DNA from: an uncultured Aureispira sp.
Lineage (GTDB): Bacteria > Bacteroidota > Bacteroidia > Chitinophagales > Saprospiraceae
Direction: 5' to 3'
Assembly: GCA_905480485.1 (NCBI GenBank)
Contig: CAJQQM010000028.1
Location: forward strand, 1-38,664
DNA: 38,664 bases
In this document: positions 1 through 8,381 of the stretch, piece after piece
Layout of the letters: each line of letters starts with the position of its first letter
Numbering within the stretch: position 1 is the first letter of the stretch
The notes under the pieces: generated by a model
Databases searched by the model: none
The model's input: the letters and a program-made list of their open reading frames with translations, nothing else
Told to the model about the DNA's origin: nothing
Position numbers and translations under genes: made by a program

Positions 1-666
1 AATGCCGTAGATGGTGTTTTTGTTGATTCTTTTTCGACCAATAGCAATTATAAATTGTCCATGAACAGTTGTAAGATATATAATGTTGAACGATCGGGTG
101 TTTTGGGCCGAGGGGCTGATATAAAAATGACCAATACAGTAATTGCTAACTCCAATCAATATAATTTTATTGGAATACGTGGAGGCAATTATAATTTTAG
201 GCATTGTACCTTTGTCAATTATGGCACCGACTTAGTAAGTCGCAGCGAGGCTATTATTAGTTACAGAGATTATGAAGTTCAGATTATTAATGGCCAAGAA
301 GTAGCCATCACGGACGACGGAGAAGCTTATTTTACCAATTGTATTATTTATGGGAACAAAAGAGAAGAAATAGAAATACTAACCGCCAATGACCCTCCGG
401 TAAACTTTGATTATACCTTTACCAATTGCTTGATGAAAGTAGATACCTTTAGTCAAAACATGATCAATTGTATCACCAACCTAGATCCGCTTTTTGTAGA
501 TATTGATGCCTATGATTTTAAGATTGATTCGATTCCCTCTCCAGCAAATGATGCCGGTACGTCGACCCCTGTCCCCTCCGGATCATTTTCGGGGCCTAGC
601 ATGGATATAATTGGTATTAATCGATCCGTCGATCCGGCTATAGGAGCTTATGCGATTCCAAACTAA
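1..666 (+). CDS. Right-handed beta-helix surface protein, C-terminal part (5' truncated)
   Basis: The reading frame is open from base 1, so the gene begins upstream; about 221 codons are seen. The product is rich in short beta-strand steps of the kind 'FTNCIIYGN' and 'FTNCLMKV', typical of parallel beta-helix (pectate-lyase-like) proteins. It closes with 'SPANDAGTSTPVP' and 'DPAIGAYAIPN', the usual end of choice-of-anchor Q type beta-helix proteins (compare SPAIDAG...DIGAYE). No T9SS sorting domain follows that motif, so how it is attached or exported cannot be read from this fragment. Substrate and function are unknown; extracellular location is inferred from the fold. The last 29 bases overlap the convergent crtYcd gene. 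Confidence 0.7.
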   Translation, partial: NAVDGVFVDSFSTNSNYKLSMNSCKIYNVERSGVLGRGADIKMTNTVIANSNQYNFIGIRGGNYNFRHCTFVNYGTDLVSRSEAIISYRDYEVQIINGQEVAITDDGEAYFTNCIIYGNKREEIEILTANDPPVNFDYTFTNCLMKVDTFSQNMINCITNLDPLFVDIDAYDFKIDSIPSPANDAGTSTPVPSGSFSGPSMDIIGINRSVDPAIGAYAIPN

Positions 667-1348
667 TGGCAGGCTTTTCTTTTTGTGAATGCCATTCTAC
701 AATTAGAATATTGCATACAATCAAAACAAAAGAATATAGTACATCCTCTACAGGTATGGTTCCCCATCGGAAGTTCAGATTTTCGCTATTGTTGTACCAT
801 ACAACAGGAGTAGCAGTAGCCAAGCCTGTCAGCACCGAATTCATCATAAAAAAGGGAATCATCGACAAGCTAAAAGCAAAGGGAATAAATTGTATGTTTG
901 GTTTTTTGTAGACATAAAACAACAAAATCAGGGCGGCTATACTTGCCATCGAACTGTACCAATTAGACCAACCTAGCAGCAGAACAATTACAGCATATAC
1001 CCCTATAAAACCATAAAAAAGCTGGTTGAATTGTTTGAAGGAATACACCGCAAAATATTGCTTGACACAGGCGTAAATAAACACGCAAGCAAAAGGTACT
1101 ACGACAAAAAACAGCACTTCTTCTAAGGGAAGATTGGCTATATATAAGCCACTAAGATAGGCTGGTTCGAAACCCCAAATCCCGTGTTCAGTAAAAAAAT
1201 AATCGTGAATCAAAAAAGGAATCCCCACCAAAACTAGGGCGAGTAGAACAGATTTCCATTGGGTATAATACGCTACTTTTTTGTCGAAACTGAGCAAAAA
1301 TGGAAATAAAATGACGCCAAGGTCGAGAGCGAGATACAGGTAATTCAT
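638..1348 (-). CDS. crtYcd: Lycopene beta-cyclase, fused CrtYc-CrtYd type
   Basis: A 236-residue integral membrane protein with about seven hydrophobic segments. It belongs to the lycopene cyclase domain family that is split into CrtYc and CrtYd in actinobacteria and fused here. The two half-domains each carry the diagnostic acidic motif: LPLEEVLFF near residues 73-81 and IPVEDVLYSF near 198-207. The expected reaction is cyclisation of a psi-end of lycopene to a beta-ring, giving gamma-carotene (one end) or beta-carotene. The ATG overlaps the crtZ stop codon by four bases (ATGA), so it is translationally coupled as the last gene of the carotenoid operon. The 3' end overlaps the convergent beta-helix gene by 29 bases. 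Confidence 0.88.
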   Translation of the reverse strand: MNYLYLALDLGVILFPFLLSFDKKVAYYTQWKSVLLALVLVGIPFLIHDYFFTEHGIWGFEPAYLSGLYIANLPLEEVLFFVVVPFACVFIYACVKQYFAVYSFKQFNQLFYGFIGVYAVIVLLLGWSNWYSSMASIAALILLFYVYKKPNIQFIPFAFSLSMIPFFMMNSVLTGLATATPVVWYNNSENLNFRWGTIPVEDVLYSFVLIVCNILIVEWHSQKEKPAISLESHKLL

Positions 1349-1809
1349 GAACGTTTTTTTTGTTCTTTAAGGTATTTGTAAGGGAAAATTAATAAACCAA
1401 AACAAGTACCTCCTTCTTTATGCTCATTAACATGATGAATCGCATGCGCTCTTCGTATAGCATTAAAATAAGGTGTTTGGATATTGTCAAACCACTTAAA
1501 CCGACGATGAATGAGTACATCGTGCAATAAGAAATAGGTGATACCGTAGGCCAATATTCCGAATCCAAAAAAGACGACAAACCATAGATTATTCATCATT
1601 CCGAGCATGATACACAACCAACTTGGCACGGCATATACCATAAAAAAGGCGTCATTTTTCTCGAAAAAAGTACTGTGGTCCGGCTGATGATGATCTTTGT
1701 GCAAGACCCACAAAAAACCATGCATAACATATTTGTGTGTAAACCAAGCCATGAATTCCATTCCACAAAAAGCAGTCAGAAATGCTGCTATGTTTATAAA
1801 AGTTTCCAT
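1345..1809 (-). CDS. crtZ: Beta-carotene 3-hydroxylase (CrtZ), di-iron fatty acid hydroxylase family
   Basis: A membrane di-iron hydroxylase that adds a 3-OH to the beta-ionone ring. From the ATG at 1809 it is 154 residues, a normal CrtZ length. The histidine clusters expected for iron binding are all present: HKYVMH (25-30), HKDHH (37-41), HDVLIH (96-101) and HAIHH (122-126). The family-typical HDxLxHxRF is seen as HDVLIHRRF. An in-frame ATG lies 12 codons upstream, but the 1809 start forms a TAATG overlap with the cruF stop and gives the usual N-terminus, so it is preferred. Its place between cruF and crtYcd fits hydroxylation of the ring end of a monocyclic carotenoid. Confidence 0.9.
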   Translation of the reverse strand: METFINIAAFLTAFCGMEFMAWFTHKYVMHGFLWVLHKDHHQPDHSTFFEKNDAFFMVYAVPSWLCIMLGMMNNLWFVVFFGFGILAYGITYFLLHDVLIHRRFKWFDNIQTPYFNAIRRAHAIHHVNEHKEGGTCFGLLIFPYKYLKEQKKRS

Positions 1810-2444
1810 TATACTACGTTCAAAATTGTAAAAAATATAAACCAAATAAAGAATAAAGCAATGGCTGTATTATTTATTTTTTGACTGTTTTTTAGGTACA
1901 CAAAACTAAAAACAAAAGAGAAGACAAACCAGCATACATAATTAAAAGTGGGGATTGCCCCCCCTTCCCAGTACCAAAAATCGTTAGCGATAGCAACAGG
2001 TTCGATAAAAAAATCGAGAAAGGTACAGGCTGCAGCAGCAAATATAGCACTAAACAAAACAGACTTTGTTTTGATAAAATGTTTGGCGATATTAGAACTT
2101 GCAACAACAATGCAATACCAATTAAGTCCAAGTACCAAAGGTACCCCCATGATTTGAAAGCCTAACTCTGCACCATATTCATAGCTGCCAAAAAGCAAGC
2201 CAGACCCCACGCCAATGATTTCGACTAGCATACCTCCTACATAAATAAAAGATAGTAGCTTTAGTTCATTTTTGACCGCCTCAGCACTAAGCAAAACCAA
2301 AACCGAACATACCAGCATATTGATACCAGACAATCCTAGAACACGGTCGGGCGTGAGCATAATCACCAAGCCAATGACATGAAAGATAATCAATAGCCAA
2401 GGTGCAAAAGTTACTAATTTTTGTTGTATATCTCTAGTTAACAT
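1809..2444 (-). CDS. cruF: Carotenoid 1,2-hydratase, CruF family
   Basis: A 211-residue multi-pass membrane protein with about six or seven hydrophobic segments. Segments such as FGSYEYGAELGFQIMGVPL and DFFIEPVAIANDFWYW match the CruF/DUF422 carotenoid hydratase family. CruF adds water to the psi-end of gamma-carotene to give the 1'-hydroxy end group. In Bacteroidota this is the committed step towards acyclic-end hydroxylated carotenoids such as saproxanthin and myxol. The start overlaps the end of crtD by 11 bases and the stop overlaps the crtZ ATG. The family call rests on motif recognition without an alignment; being flanked by crtD and crtZ supports it. Confidence 0.85.
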   Translation of the reverse strand: MLTRDIQQKLVTFAPWLLIIFHVIGLVIMLTPDRVLGLSGINMLVCSVLVLLSAEAVKNELKLLSFIYVGGMLVEIIGVGSGLLFGSYEYGAELGFQIMGVPLVLGLNWYCIVVASSNIAKHFIKTKSVLFSAIFAAAACTFLDFFIEPVAIANDFWYWEGGAIPTFNYVCWFVFSFVFSFVYLKNSQKINNTAIALFFIWFIFFTILNVV

Positions 2445-3894
2445 CGGCTATAAGTTTGTCTACAATTTGAGCAGATTTAAGTACCAGCGGAATACCACCC
2501 CCGGGATGCACTGTACCCCCACAAAAGTAAAGGTTTTTGTATTTCTTAGAAAAATTAGGATGTCTTGTAAGCGCTGAAAACTTTTTGTTGGAAGAAGCCC
2601 CATACAAAGCTCCGTGCAAAGCCCCTGTATCAGTTTCAATACGTTTGGGAGTCCATACTTTTTCGACCGCAATATGGGCTGTAATAGGGGTGTCTAATGC
2701 CGCCTCTAGACGCTTCAAGACCAAGGCCTTTATTTTATCTTGTTGTGCTTGTTCAAGACAAACTCCGGCAGGTACATTAATCATAACAAACCAATTTTCG
2801 CAGTCTGGTGGCGCGTCTTTTTGATTGAGTTTAGAGCTAATGTGTATATAAATCGTGGGGTCGGAAGGAATACTTCCTGCCTGAAAAATATCTTTGAATT
2901 CTTGGGCATAGTCCTCCGAAAAAAAGATATTATGCAAGCCAAGGGCATCAATATTTTTGTTGATACCCCAATAGAAAACAAGGGCTGAAGTGGAGCGTTC
3001 TTGTTTGTTATATTTCTGAAATAATTGCTGGTCTTTCAGGATGTTTTTATAAAAACTAAGATGATCGATGGCACAAACTAATTGCTTAGCCTGATATGCT
3101 TTATTGGCGTCGATTTTATACAACCCTTTATTGAAAGAACAATTGGTTATTGTCTCATTAAAACTAAACTCAACGCCATTTTTAAGGGCTAACTGATAAA
3201 GACCTTTGACAATACTGTAGATTCCTCCATTCGGAAAAAAAGTACCTGCGTTTTGTTCGAGATGTGGAATCATACTGAGTATGCCAGACGCTTTATAAGG
3301 GTCTGAACCATTGTACGTGGCATATCGATTAAATATCTGTACGAGTTTGTCGTTTTTGAGGGTTTTGGAGTTAAGCTGATGTAAAGAGGTCATCAAACCA
3401 GAATTAAAAAAAACAGGTAAGTTGCTTAATACAGATTTCCAGGGAATTTCAGTTTTCTTGTGAATGGCGGTTTCTAAAAAAACCTTTCCGATAGCATCGT
3501 ATTTCTGAGCAGAATGTTCTAGATATTTTTCGATAGATGCAGCTTCTACCCCAAGCTTAGAAGATAATTCTTCTTTGAGTAGTGTTCTATCGGTAAAAAA
3601 GCTGATTTGTTGTCCGTCTCGAAAGAAGTAGCGACAAGATTCGTTGTGCTGATGGTATCTGTAAAAGTGGCTAAAATCTTCTCCAAAAAGCTCGTAAAGT
3701 TCATTGACAAGTTCTGGCATCGTAAACAAAGAAGGGCCTGTATCGAATCGGTAGCCTTCAATATCATGCTGATTCATTTTACCACCAACATGGCTATTTT
3801 TTTCTAAAACAAGGACATTAGCACCTCTTTTTTTGAGGCGCAGCGCTGTTGCTATCCCGGCTAAGCCGGCACCGATAATTACTGCATCATACAT
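2434..3894 (-). CDS. crtD: Carotenoid desaturase, probable 1-hydroxycarotenoid 3,4-desaturase (CrtD)
   Basis: A 486-residue FAD-dependent desaturase of the phytoene desaturase superfamily. The N-terminal dinucleotide-binding motif is GAGLAGIATALRL (residues 8-20), followed by GGKMNQHDIEGYRFDTGPS. The C-terminal FAD motif is LYFCGGTVHPGGGIPLVL. It differs clearly from the second desaturase in the operon (crtI, 4742-6223). Internal segments such as RYATYNGSDPYKASGILSMI are of the type seen in Bacteroidota CrtD proteins. The expected reaction is 3',4'-desaturation of the 1'-hydroxylated acyclic end made by CruF. Start and stop overlap crtB and cruF respectively. Assignment as CrtD rather than a second CrtI is inference from subfamily resemblance and from the presence of cruF. 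Confidence 0.78.
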   Translation of the reverse strand: MYDAVIIGAGLAGIATALRLKKRGANVLVLEKNSHVGGKMNQHDIEGYRFDTGPSLFTMPELVNELYELFGEDFSHFYRYHQHNESCRYFFRDGQQISFFTDRTLLKEELSSKLGVEAASIEKYLEHSAQKYDAIGKVFLETAIHKKTEIPWKSVLSNLPVFFNSGLMTSLHQLNSKTLKNDKLVQIFNRYATYNGSDPYKASGILSMIPHLEQNAGTFFPNGGIYSIVKGLYQLALKNGVEFSFNETITNCSFNKGLYKIDANKAYQAKQLVCAIDHLSFYKNILKDQQLFQKYNKQERSTSALVFYWGINKNIDALGLHNIFFSEDYAQEFKDIFQAGSIPSDPTIYIHISSKLNQKDAPPDCENWFVMINVPAGVCLEQAQQDKIKALVLKRLEAALDTPITAHIAVEKVWTPKRIETDTGALHGALYGASSNKKFSALTRHPNFSKKYKNLYFCGGTVHPGGGIPLVLKSAQIVDKLIADVN

Positions 3895-4730
3895 TATAGC
3901 ATGTTTAGAGAGTGTGCCATATAAGACCTAAAGTAAATGAACATTTTAGAATAATTAGGGATTCTAATTCTGGCAGTCATCAACTCGTTTACTTCTTTAT
4001 TTTTGATTTTAATCAACAGCTTGTAGTAATAAGTATAGGCTAAATATACGCTAAATCTGCAAGTTTTGGGCAACAAAAGGACGCCTTTGTAAGCTTCTTG
4101 AAAATCTGCTTCAATATCTTTTTCTATTTCGAGTTTTTGTTTGTGCGTAAACTCTTCTTCTACAATTTCAGGAAAGTAAACCCTTCCTAAGCCTTCCCAA
4201 TCATCTTTTAAATCGCGGAGAAAGTTAATTTTCTGAAAGGCCGCCCCTAGTTTTGACGCATAATATTTGAGTTCATTGTACGTATTGTCGTCGCCCTCAA
4301 CAAATATTTTGAGGCACATCAGACCTACCACTTCTGCCGAACCTACTATGTATTTGTCGTACAATTCTTTGCTGTACTCAACCGGGTTTAAATCCATTTC
4401 CATACTGTAAAAAAACTGATCGATCAACTGAATATCAATGTTGTACTTGTTGACAGTAGCCTGAAATGAATTAAGAATTGGGTTGAGAGAAATGCCTCTT
4501 TCGATGGATTTATAAGTATCTGCTTTGAACTCGTCCAATAACACGGCTTTGTCGTACTCGTGAAAAGTGTCTACAATTTCATCAGCAAAACGAACCATGC
4601 CATAAATAGCATGAACATCGTCTCGAATAGAACTGTCTAGTGTAGAAACGCTTTTAAAAAATGAAGTACTGTATGTTTTGGTGACATTTTGGGATGTTTC
4701 GACGGCCACTTGATCAAATAAAGCTTTCAT
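3894..4730 (-). CDS. crtB: Phytoene synthase (CrtB), squalene/phytoene synthase family
   Basis: Condenses two geranylgeranyl diphosphates into phytoene, the entry step of carotenoid synthesis. The 278-residue length is normal for Bacteroidota CrtB. The first aspartate-rich motif is DEIVD (50-54) and the second lies in FLRDLKDDWEGLGRVYFP (170-187); both bind Mg-diphosphate. The stop codon shares a base with the crtD start (TAATG), and the ATG lies 11 bases after the crtI stop. No GGPP synthase is present in the window, so the substrate must come from a gene elsewhere. Confidence 0.95.
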   Translation of the reverse strand: MKALFDQVAVETSQNVTKTYSTSFFKSVSTLDSSIRDDVHAIYGMVRFADEIVDTFHEYDKAVLLDEFKADTYKSIERGISLNPILNSFQATVNKYNIDIQLIDQFFYSMEMDLNPVEYSKELYDKYIVGSAEVVGLMCLKIFVEGDDNTYNELKYYASKLGAAFQKINFLRDLKDDWEGLGRVYFPEIVEEEFTHKQKLEIEKDIEADFQEAYKGVLLLPKTCRFSVYLAYTYYYKLLIKIKNKEVNELMTARIRIPNYSKMFIYFRSYMAHSLNML

Positions 4731-4741
4731 AGAGCGATTGA

Positions 4742-6223
4742 TTATGAATGGATTAATTTATTTTTTATTTTTTCAGAGGTCAGCTTAGCTGCTATTTTTC
4801 CAGATATCAACGCGGGTGGTACGCCCGGACCTGGTACAGTTAGCTGCCCACAAAAAAGTAGGTTTTCGAGTTTTGAGGTTATTTTGGGTTTGAGGTTTGC
4901 GGTTTGCATTAGGGTGTTTGCCAAACCATAGGCATTTCCTTTGTAAGCGTTGTAATCTGCCTTAAAGTCGTCTATGCAGTAGGATTTTTTGTAAATTAAA
5001 TGGGATTCTACATCTACACCTGTATGCTTTTTGATACGGTCTAGCATGATTTTCAGGTATTTATTGCGCAGTGCTTCATTGTCTTCTACATTTGTTGCTA
5101 AGGGCATTAGTAAAAACAAATTATCACAACCCTCAGGCGCCGTCTCAGGCTCCGTCCTTGAAGTAACACAAGCATAAAAAAGAGGACTGTCTGGCCAAGA
5201 AGGCGCTTCGTAAATCTGCTTTCCATGTTCAATTAAGTCTTCATCAAAAAATAAATTGTGATGTTCTAACCCAGGGTTTATTTTGTCAACCCCTAGAAAC
5301 CACAACAAAGAACTAGGAGCAAATTTCTTTTTGTCCCAATATGAAGGACTGTAACGTCGGTATTTTTCTGGGATTAATTGCTGTTCGACAAAATTGTAAT
5401 CGGCACTCGCGATTACTTGATTGACTTCATGACGATGCCCGCTAAATTGTATCGCTTTGATGCGCCCATCTTCGCATTCAAATTGTTCGGCATTGGCATT
5501 AAAATTAAAGGTAGCACCAAACGATTCGGCCACCTGCATCAACGCCACAGCCAAACTGTACATCCCTCCTTTCGGATACCAAGTTCCGAGTTTGAGGTCG
5601 GCGTAATTCATCATGGTATACAAAGACGGAATACGGTTGGGCATTTCTCCCAAAAATAACACAGGAAATCGTAAAATAGACCGTGCTTTATGGGAACTAA
5701 ATCGGTTGCAAACGTCTTTTTCTACCGACTTAAAAATATCTAATTTAAAGAAATTTTTAAACACAGCAGAATCCAGCAATTCGGTTAACTTAAGTCCTGG
5801 CTTTTCCAGAAATTTCTGTGTTCCAATCGTGTACTTTAGCTCTGCATCACTCAAAAAATCTTTGAGCTTTTGCCCTCCATTGGGTTCTAGCCCGTCAAAA
5901 ACGCTGTATAAATCGGCCATGTCGGCAGGAATACTTGTACTCTCATCGTCTTTCCAGAACACTTTGTAGGCAGGGTCTAATCGTTCAATAGACAAATAAT
6001 CCTGTATATTTTTGCCCATATCGGCAAAAATATTCTCCATGATTTCGGGCATCCAATACCAAGAAGGTCCCATATCGAAAGTAAACCCGTTAGTCTTAAA
6101 ATTTCGGGCCCGACCGCCTGGTTTATCGTGCTTTTCATGTACGATAACTTGGTGACCTTCTTTGGAAAGATAGCAGGCTGCTACCAGACCTGAAAAACCA
6201 GCACCTATGATGTCTATAGTCAA
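4742..6223 (-). CDS. crtI: Phytoene desaturase (CrtI type), TTG start
   Basis: A 493-residue FAD-dependent desaturase that converts phytoene to lycopene. The FAD motif GAGFSGLVAACYL (7-19) and GGRARNFKTNGFTFDMGPSW are at the N-terminus; LFCGQLTVPGPGVPPALISG is near the C-terminus, as in bacterial CrtI. The start is a TTG. An in-frame TAA lies five codons upstream, and no ATG lies between that stop and the first beta-strand of the FAD fold, so TTG at 6223 is the only reasonable initiator. It is the first gene of the carotenoid operon and follows purF by 82 bases. No good TAnnTTTG promoter was found in that gap, so readthrough from the purine genes is possible. Confidence 0.93.
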   Translation of the reverse strand: MTIDIIGAGFSGLVAACYLSKEGHQVIVHEKHDKPGGRARNFKTNGFTFDMGPSWYWMPEIMENIFADMGKNIQDYLSIERLDPAYKVFWKDDESTSIPADMADLYSVFDGLEPNGGQKLKDFLSDAELKYTIGTQKFLEKPGLKLTELLDSAVFKNFFKLDIFKSVEKDVCNRFSSHKARSILRFPVLFLGEMPNRIPSLYTMMNYADLKLGTWYPKGGMYSLAVALMQVAESFGATFNFNANAEQFECEDGRIKAIQFSGHRHEVNQVIASADYNFVEQQLIPEKYRRYSPSYWDKKKFAPSSLLWFLGVDKINPGLEHHNLFFDEDLIEHGKQIYEAPSWPDSPLFYACVTSRTEPETAPEGCDNLFLLMPLATNVEDNEALRNKYLKIMLDRIKKHTGVDVESHLIYKKSYCIDDFKADYNAYKGNAYGLANTLMQTANLKPKITSKLENLLFCGQLTVPGPGVPPALISGKIAAKLTSEKIKNKLIHS

Positions 6224-6305
6224 AACAATTGAGTTTTAGTGTGTATAATGCGTAGAACAATATTTAAACAGACGGCACCTTAATTTGTTCAGCGTTTTAT
6301 ATTTT

Positions 6306-7751
6306 TTATTCAGAATCCTTCACCGACAAACGCTCCTTCTCTATTTGCCTTAAGGCTAGCTCCGCATTTGGGGTAGGATAATCCCCTGAAAGACAAGCCA
6401 TACAAGTATTCAAACCCATGTCGTCAAATTGCTTTTTGAGTTCTTCTATCGACTGATATATCAAGGCATCTGCTCCTATATAGTTTCTAATTTCATCAAT
6501 TTCTTTGTTGGCGGCTATTAATTCAGTTGTGACCGACATATCGATTCCATAAATACAAGGATGTAACAATGGTGGGGCTGCAGAAATAAAATAAATCTCT
6601 TTAGCTCCAGCATCCTTCAAAATTTTGACAATGCGTTTAGATGTTGTTCCACGTACTATTGAATCGTCAACAACAGCTATTTTTTTGCCCTCGACTGTTT
6701 TCGCAATTGGATTGAGCTTTCGTTTGACGATATCTTCCCGTTCAGATTGTTTAGAAGATATAAAACTTCGGCCAATGTAATTACTTTTAACCAACCCTCG
6801 TCTATGTGGCACCCCAAGTTCTTCGGCTAAGCCAGACGCAGCAAAATAGCCAGAAGTAGGTACATCTATCACAATATCAGGGTCAAGACCTGCTTCACGG
6901 ACTTTTACGGCTAATTGACGCCCCATCTTAACACGTTGTCCTGCCACAAGTCGTGTATGAAGATAGGTATCTTCCCGGGCAAAATATATAAATTCAAAGA
7001 CACAAAAACGCTGTTCTTTGACGTGACCTTTTCTAGAATATACCTTTTTGTCGTTGTCTATAAAAATCATCTCACCAGGCTCCAAATCACGAACCACCTC
7101 GTATCCGAGATGGTCAAAACAAACGGTCTCTGATGCTACGCCGTAAATAATCCCTTCTTCGGTTACTTTTTTGCCTAGAATCATAGGACGAATCCCGTTA
7201 GGGTCACAAAAAGCCAATAGACCTTGATTAGCAATTATTGCCGTTGCAGAATAGGCTCCGTGTACTTTTTTTTGCGTTGCTTGTACTGCATCAAATAAGT
7301 CATCGGGACGGACAGAACCCAAGTTTTTGCTACTAGTAAGTTCGGAAACAAACGTATAAAGAATTAATTCTAAATCGTTGGTGGTGTTCGGTAAGATATG
7401 ATAATCTTTGTACAGCCGCTCACTGATTTCCTCAAAGTTCGTAATATTGCCGTTATGGGCCATAGAAATACCAAAAGGGTAGTTCGTTCCAATTGGTTGG
7501 GCATTTTTTAATTCATTAGAACCATGTGTCGTATAGCGTACGTGGCCTATTCCGATATCTCCTATCAATCGCTTTAGATGTTTTTCTTCAAAAACACCAT
7601 TGACCAAACCCAAACCTTTCTTTTCGTGAAAAAGCTTTTTAAAGGTAGTAATACCGGCCGCATCCTGACCTCGATGTTGCAAGGCTGTCAAGCCCATCAT
7701 AATATCGTAAACAATATGCTCACGACCAATAAAACCAACTATTCCACACAT
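6306..7751 (-). CDS. purF: Amidophosphoribosyltransferase (PurF), Fe-S cluster type
   Basis: Catalyses the first committed step of purine synthesis, glutamine plus PRPP to 5-phosphoribosylamine. It is 481 residues long with an N-terminal Ntn glutaminase domain. The nucleophile Cys2 directly follows Met1 (MCGIVGFIGR), so no propeptide is needed. The PRPP-binding loop is VVDDSIVRGTTS near 360-371. Four cysteines in the positions used by the 4Fe-4S Bacillus-type enzyme are present: C250 (RFCVFEFIYFAR), C399 (HPCIYGID), and C450 and C453 (CMAC). An oxygen-sensitive Fe-S enzyme is therefore predicted. It is the last purine gene of the minus-strand run, 54 bases after purN. Confidence 0.97.
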   Translation of the reverse strand: MCGIVGFIGREHIVYDIMMGLTALQHRGQDAAGITTFKKLFHEKKGLGLVNGVFEEKHLKRLIGDIGIGHVRYTTHGSNELKNAQPIGTNYPFGISMAHNGNITNFEEISERLYKDYHILPNTTNDLELILYTFVSELTSSKNLGSVRPDDLFDAVQATQKKVHGAYSATAIIANQGLLAFCDPNGIRPMILGKKVTEEGIIYGVASETVCFDHLGYEVVRDLEPGEMIFIDNDKKVYSRKGHVKEQRFCVFEFIYFAREDTYLHTRLVAGQRVKMGRQLAVKVREAGLDPDIVIDVPTSGYFAASGLAEELGVPHRRGLVKSNYIGRSFISSKQSEREDIVKRKLNPIAKTVEGKKIAVVDDSIVRGTTSKRIVKILKDAGAKEIYFISAAPPLLHPCIYGIDMSVTTELIAANKEIDEIRNYIGADALIYQSIEELKKQFDDMGLNTCMACLSGDYPTPNAELALRQIEKERLSVKDSE

Positions 7752-7805
7752 TTTTATAAATTTCTGTATTGTTATTTAAATAAATGTAATCAAAAGCTAC
7801 CACAA

Positions 7806-8381
7806 TCAGGCTTCAAACAACGATTTTAAAGTAGCGCTGTAAAATTGATGCTCCACGGCCAAACCTCTTTTTTCGACATCTTGCAAAGACTCAACTCCTT
7901 TAAGATCAACAGAAGCCTGCGCAATTACAGCCCCTGTATCCATTCCTTCGTCGACAAAATGCACCGTTATTTTAGTCGCAGCCAACTGATTTTCATAGGC
8001 CCATTCATAGGCATGTAAACCCTGATGAAGGCTGGTATCCGCTGGGTGAATATTAATAATACGCCCTTGATAAGCTTGAACAAATGGGCTAGACAACACC
8101 CGCATATACCCTGCTAAGATAATAAAATCAAGTTCATAATTGGATAATAAATCAATTACCTTAGCATCAAAATCAAGTCGTTTTAGTCCTTTCGAATTAA
8201 TACATCTTGTTTCAAGACCCTGACTTTTTGCATATTCCAATCCAGCAGCCGATGCTTTATTAGCAAAAACTAATTCAACCTGAGCCAAGTCTTTGAGTGG
8301 ACCTCTTTGACATTGCTCTACAATCGCCTGCATATTGCTACCTCTTCCCGAAATAAATATAGCTATTTTCTTTTTCATCAT
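7806..8381 (-). CDS. purN: Phosphoribosylglycinamide formyltransferase (PurN) with divergent active-site loop
   Basis: Transfers a formyl group from 10-formyl-THF to GAR (third step). At 191 residues it has normal PurN length. The substrate-phosphate motif SGRGSNMQAI is at 11-20, and the catalytic residues correspond to N110 and H112 (NIHP) and D148 (HFVDEGMDTG). The loop after NIHP reads ADTSLHQGLHAYEWA instead of the common SLLPxxxG form, so it belongs to a variant subgroup; the catalytic triad is intact. Two consecutive ATG codons directly follow the purD stop (TAA-ATG-ATG), so either could be used. Translational coupling to purD is likely. Confidence 0.92.
   Translation of the reverse strand: MMKKKIAIFISGRGSNMQAIVEQCQRGPLKDLAQVELVFANKASAAGLEYAKSQGLETRCINSKGLKRLDFDAKVIDLLSNYELDFIILAGYMRVLSSPFVQAYQGRIINIHPADTSLHQGLHAYEWAYENQLAATKITVHFVDEGMDTGAVIAQASVDLKGVESLQDVEKRGLAVEHQFYSATLKSLFEA

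Noticed and set aside
666-911. 81-codon plus-strand frame antisense to crtYcd
   Set aside because: Overlaps the certain crtYcd gene on the opposite strand and shows no protein-like features.
2434-3894. Idea that this gene is a second phytoene desaturase or a CrtN-type enzyme
   Set aside because: A full CrtI is already first in the operon, cruF requires a downstream 3,4-desaturase, and the sequence resembles Bacteroidota CrtD; kept as the less likely alternative.
5613-5969. 118-codon plus-strand frame antisense to crtI
   Set aside because: Shadow of the crtI gene; no motif or plausible start context.
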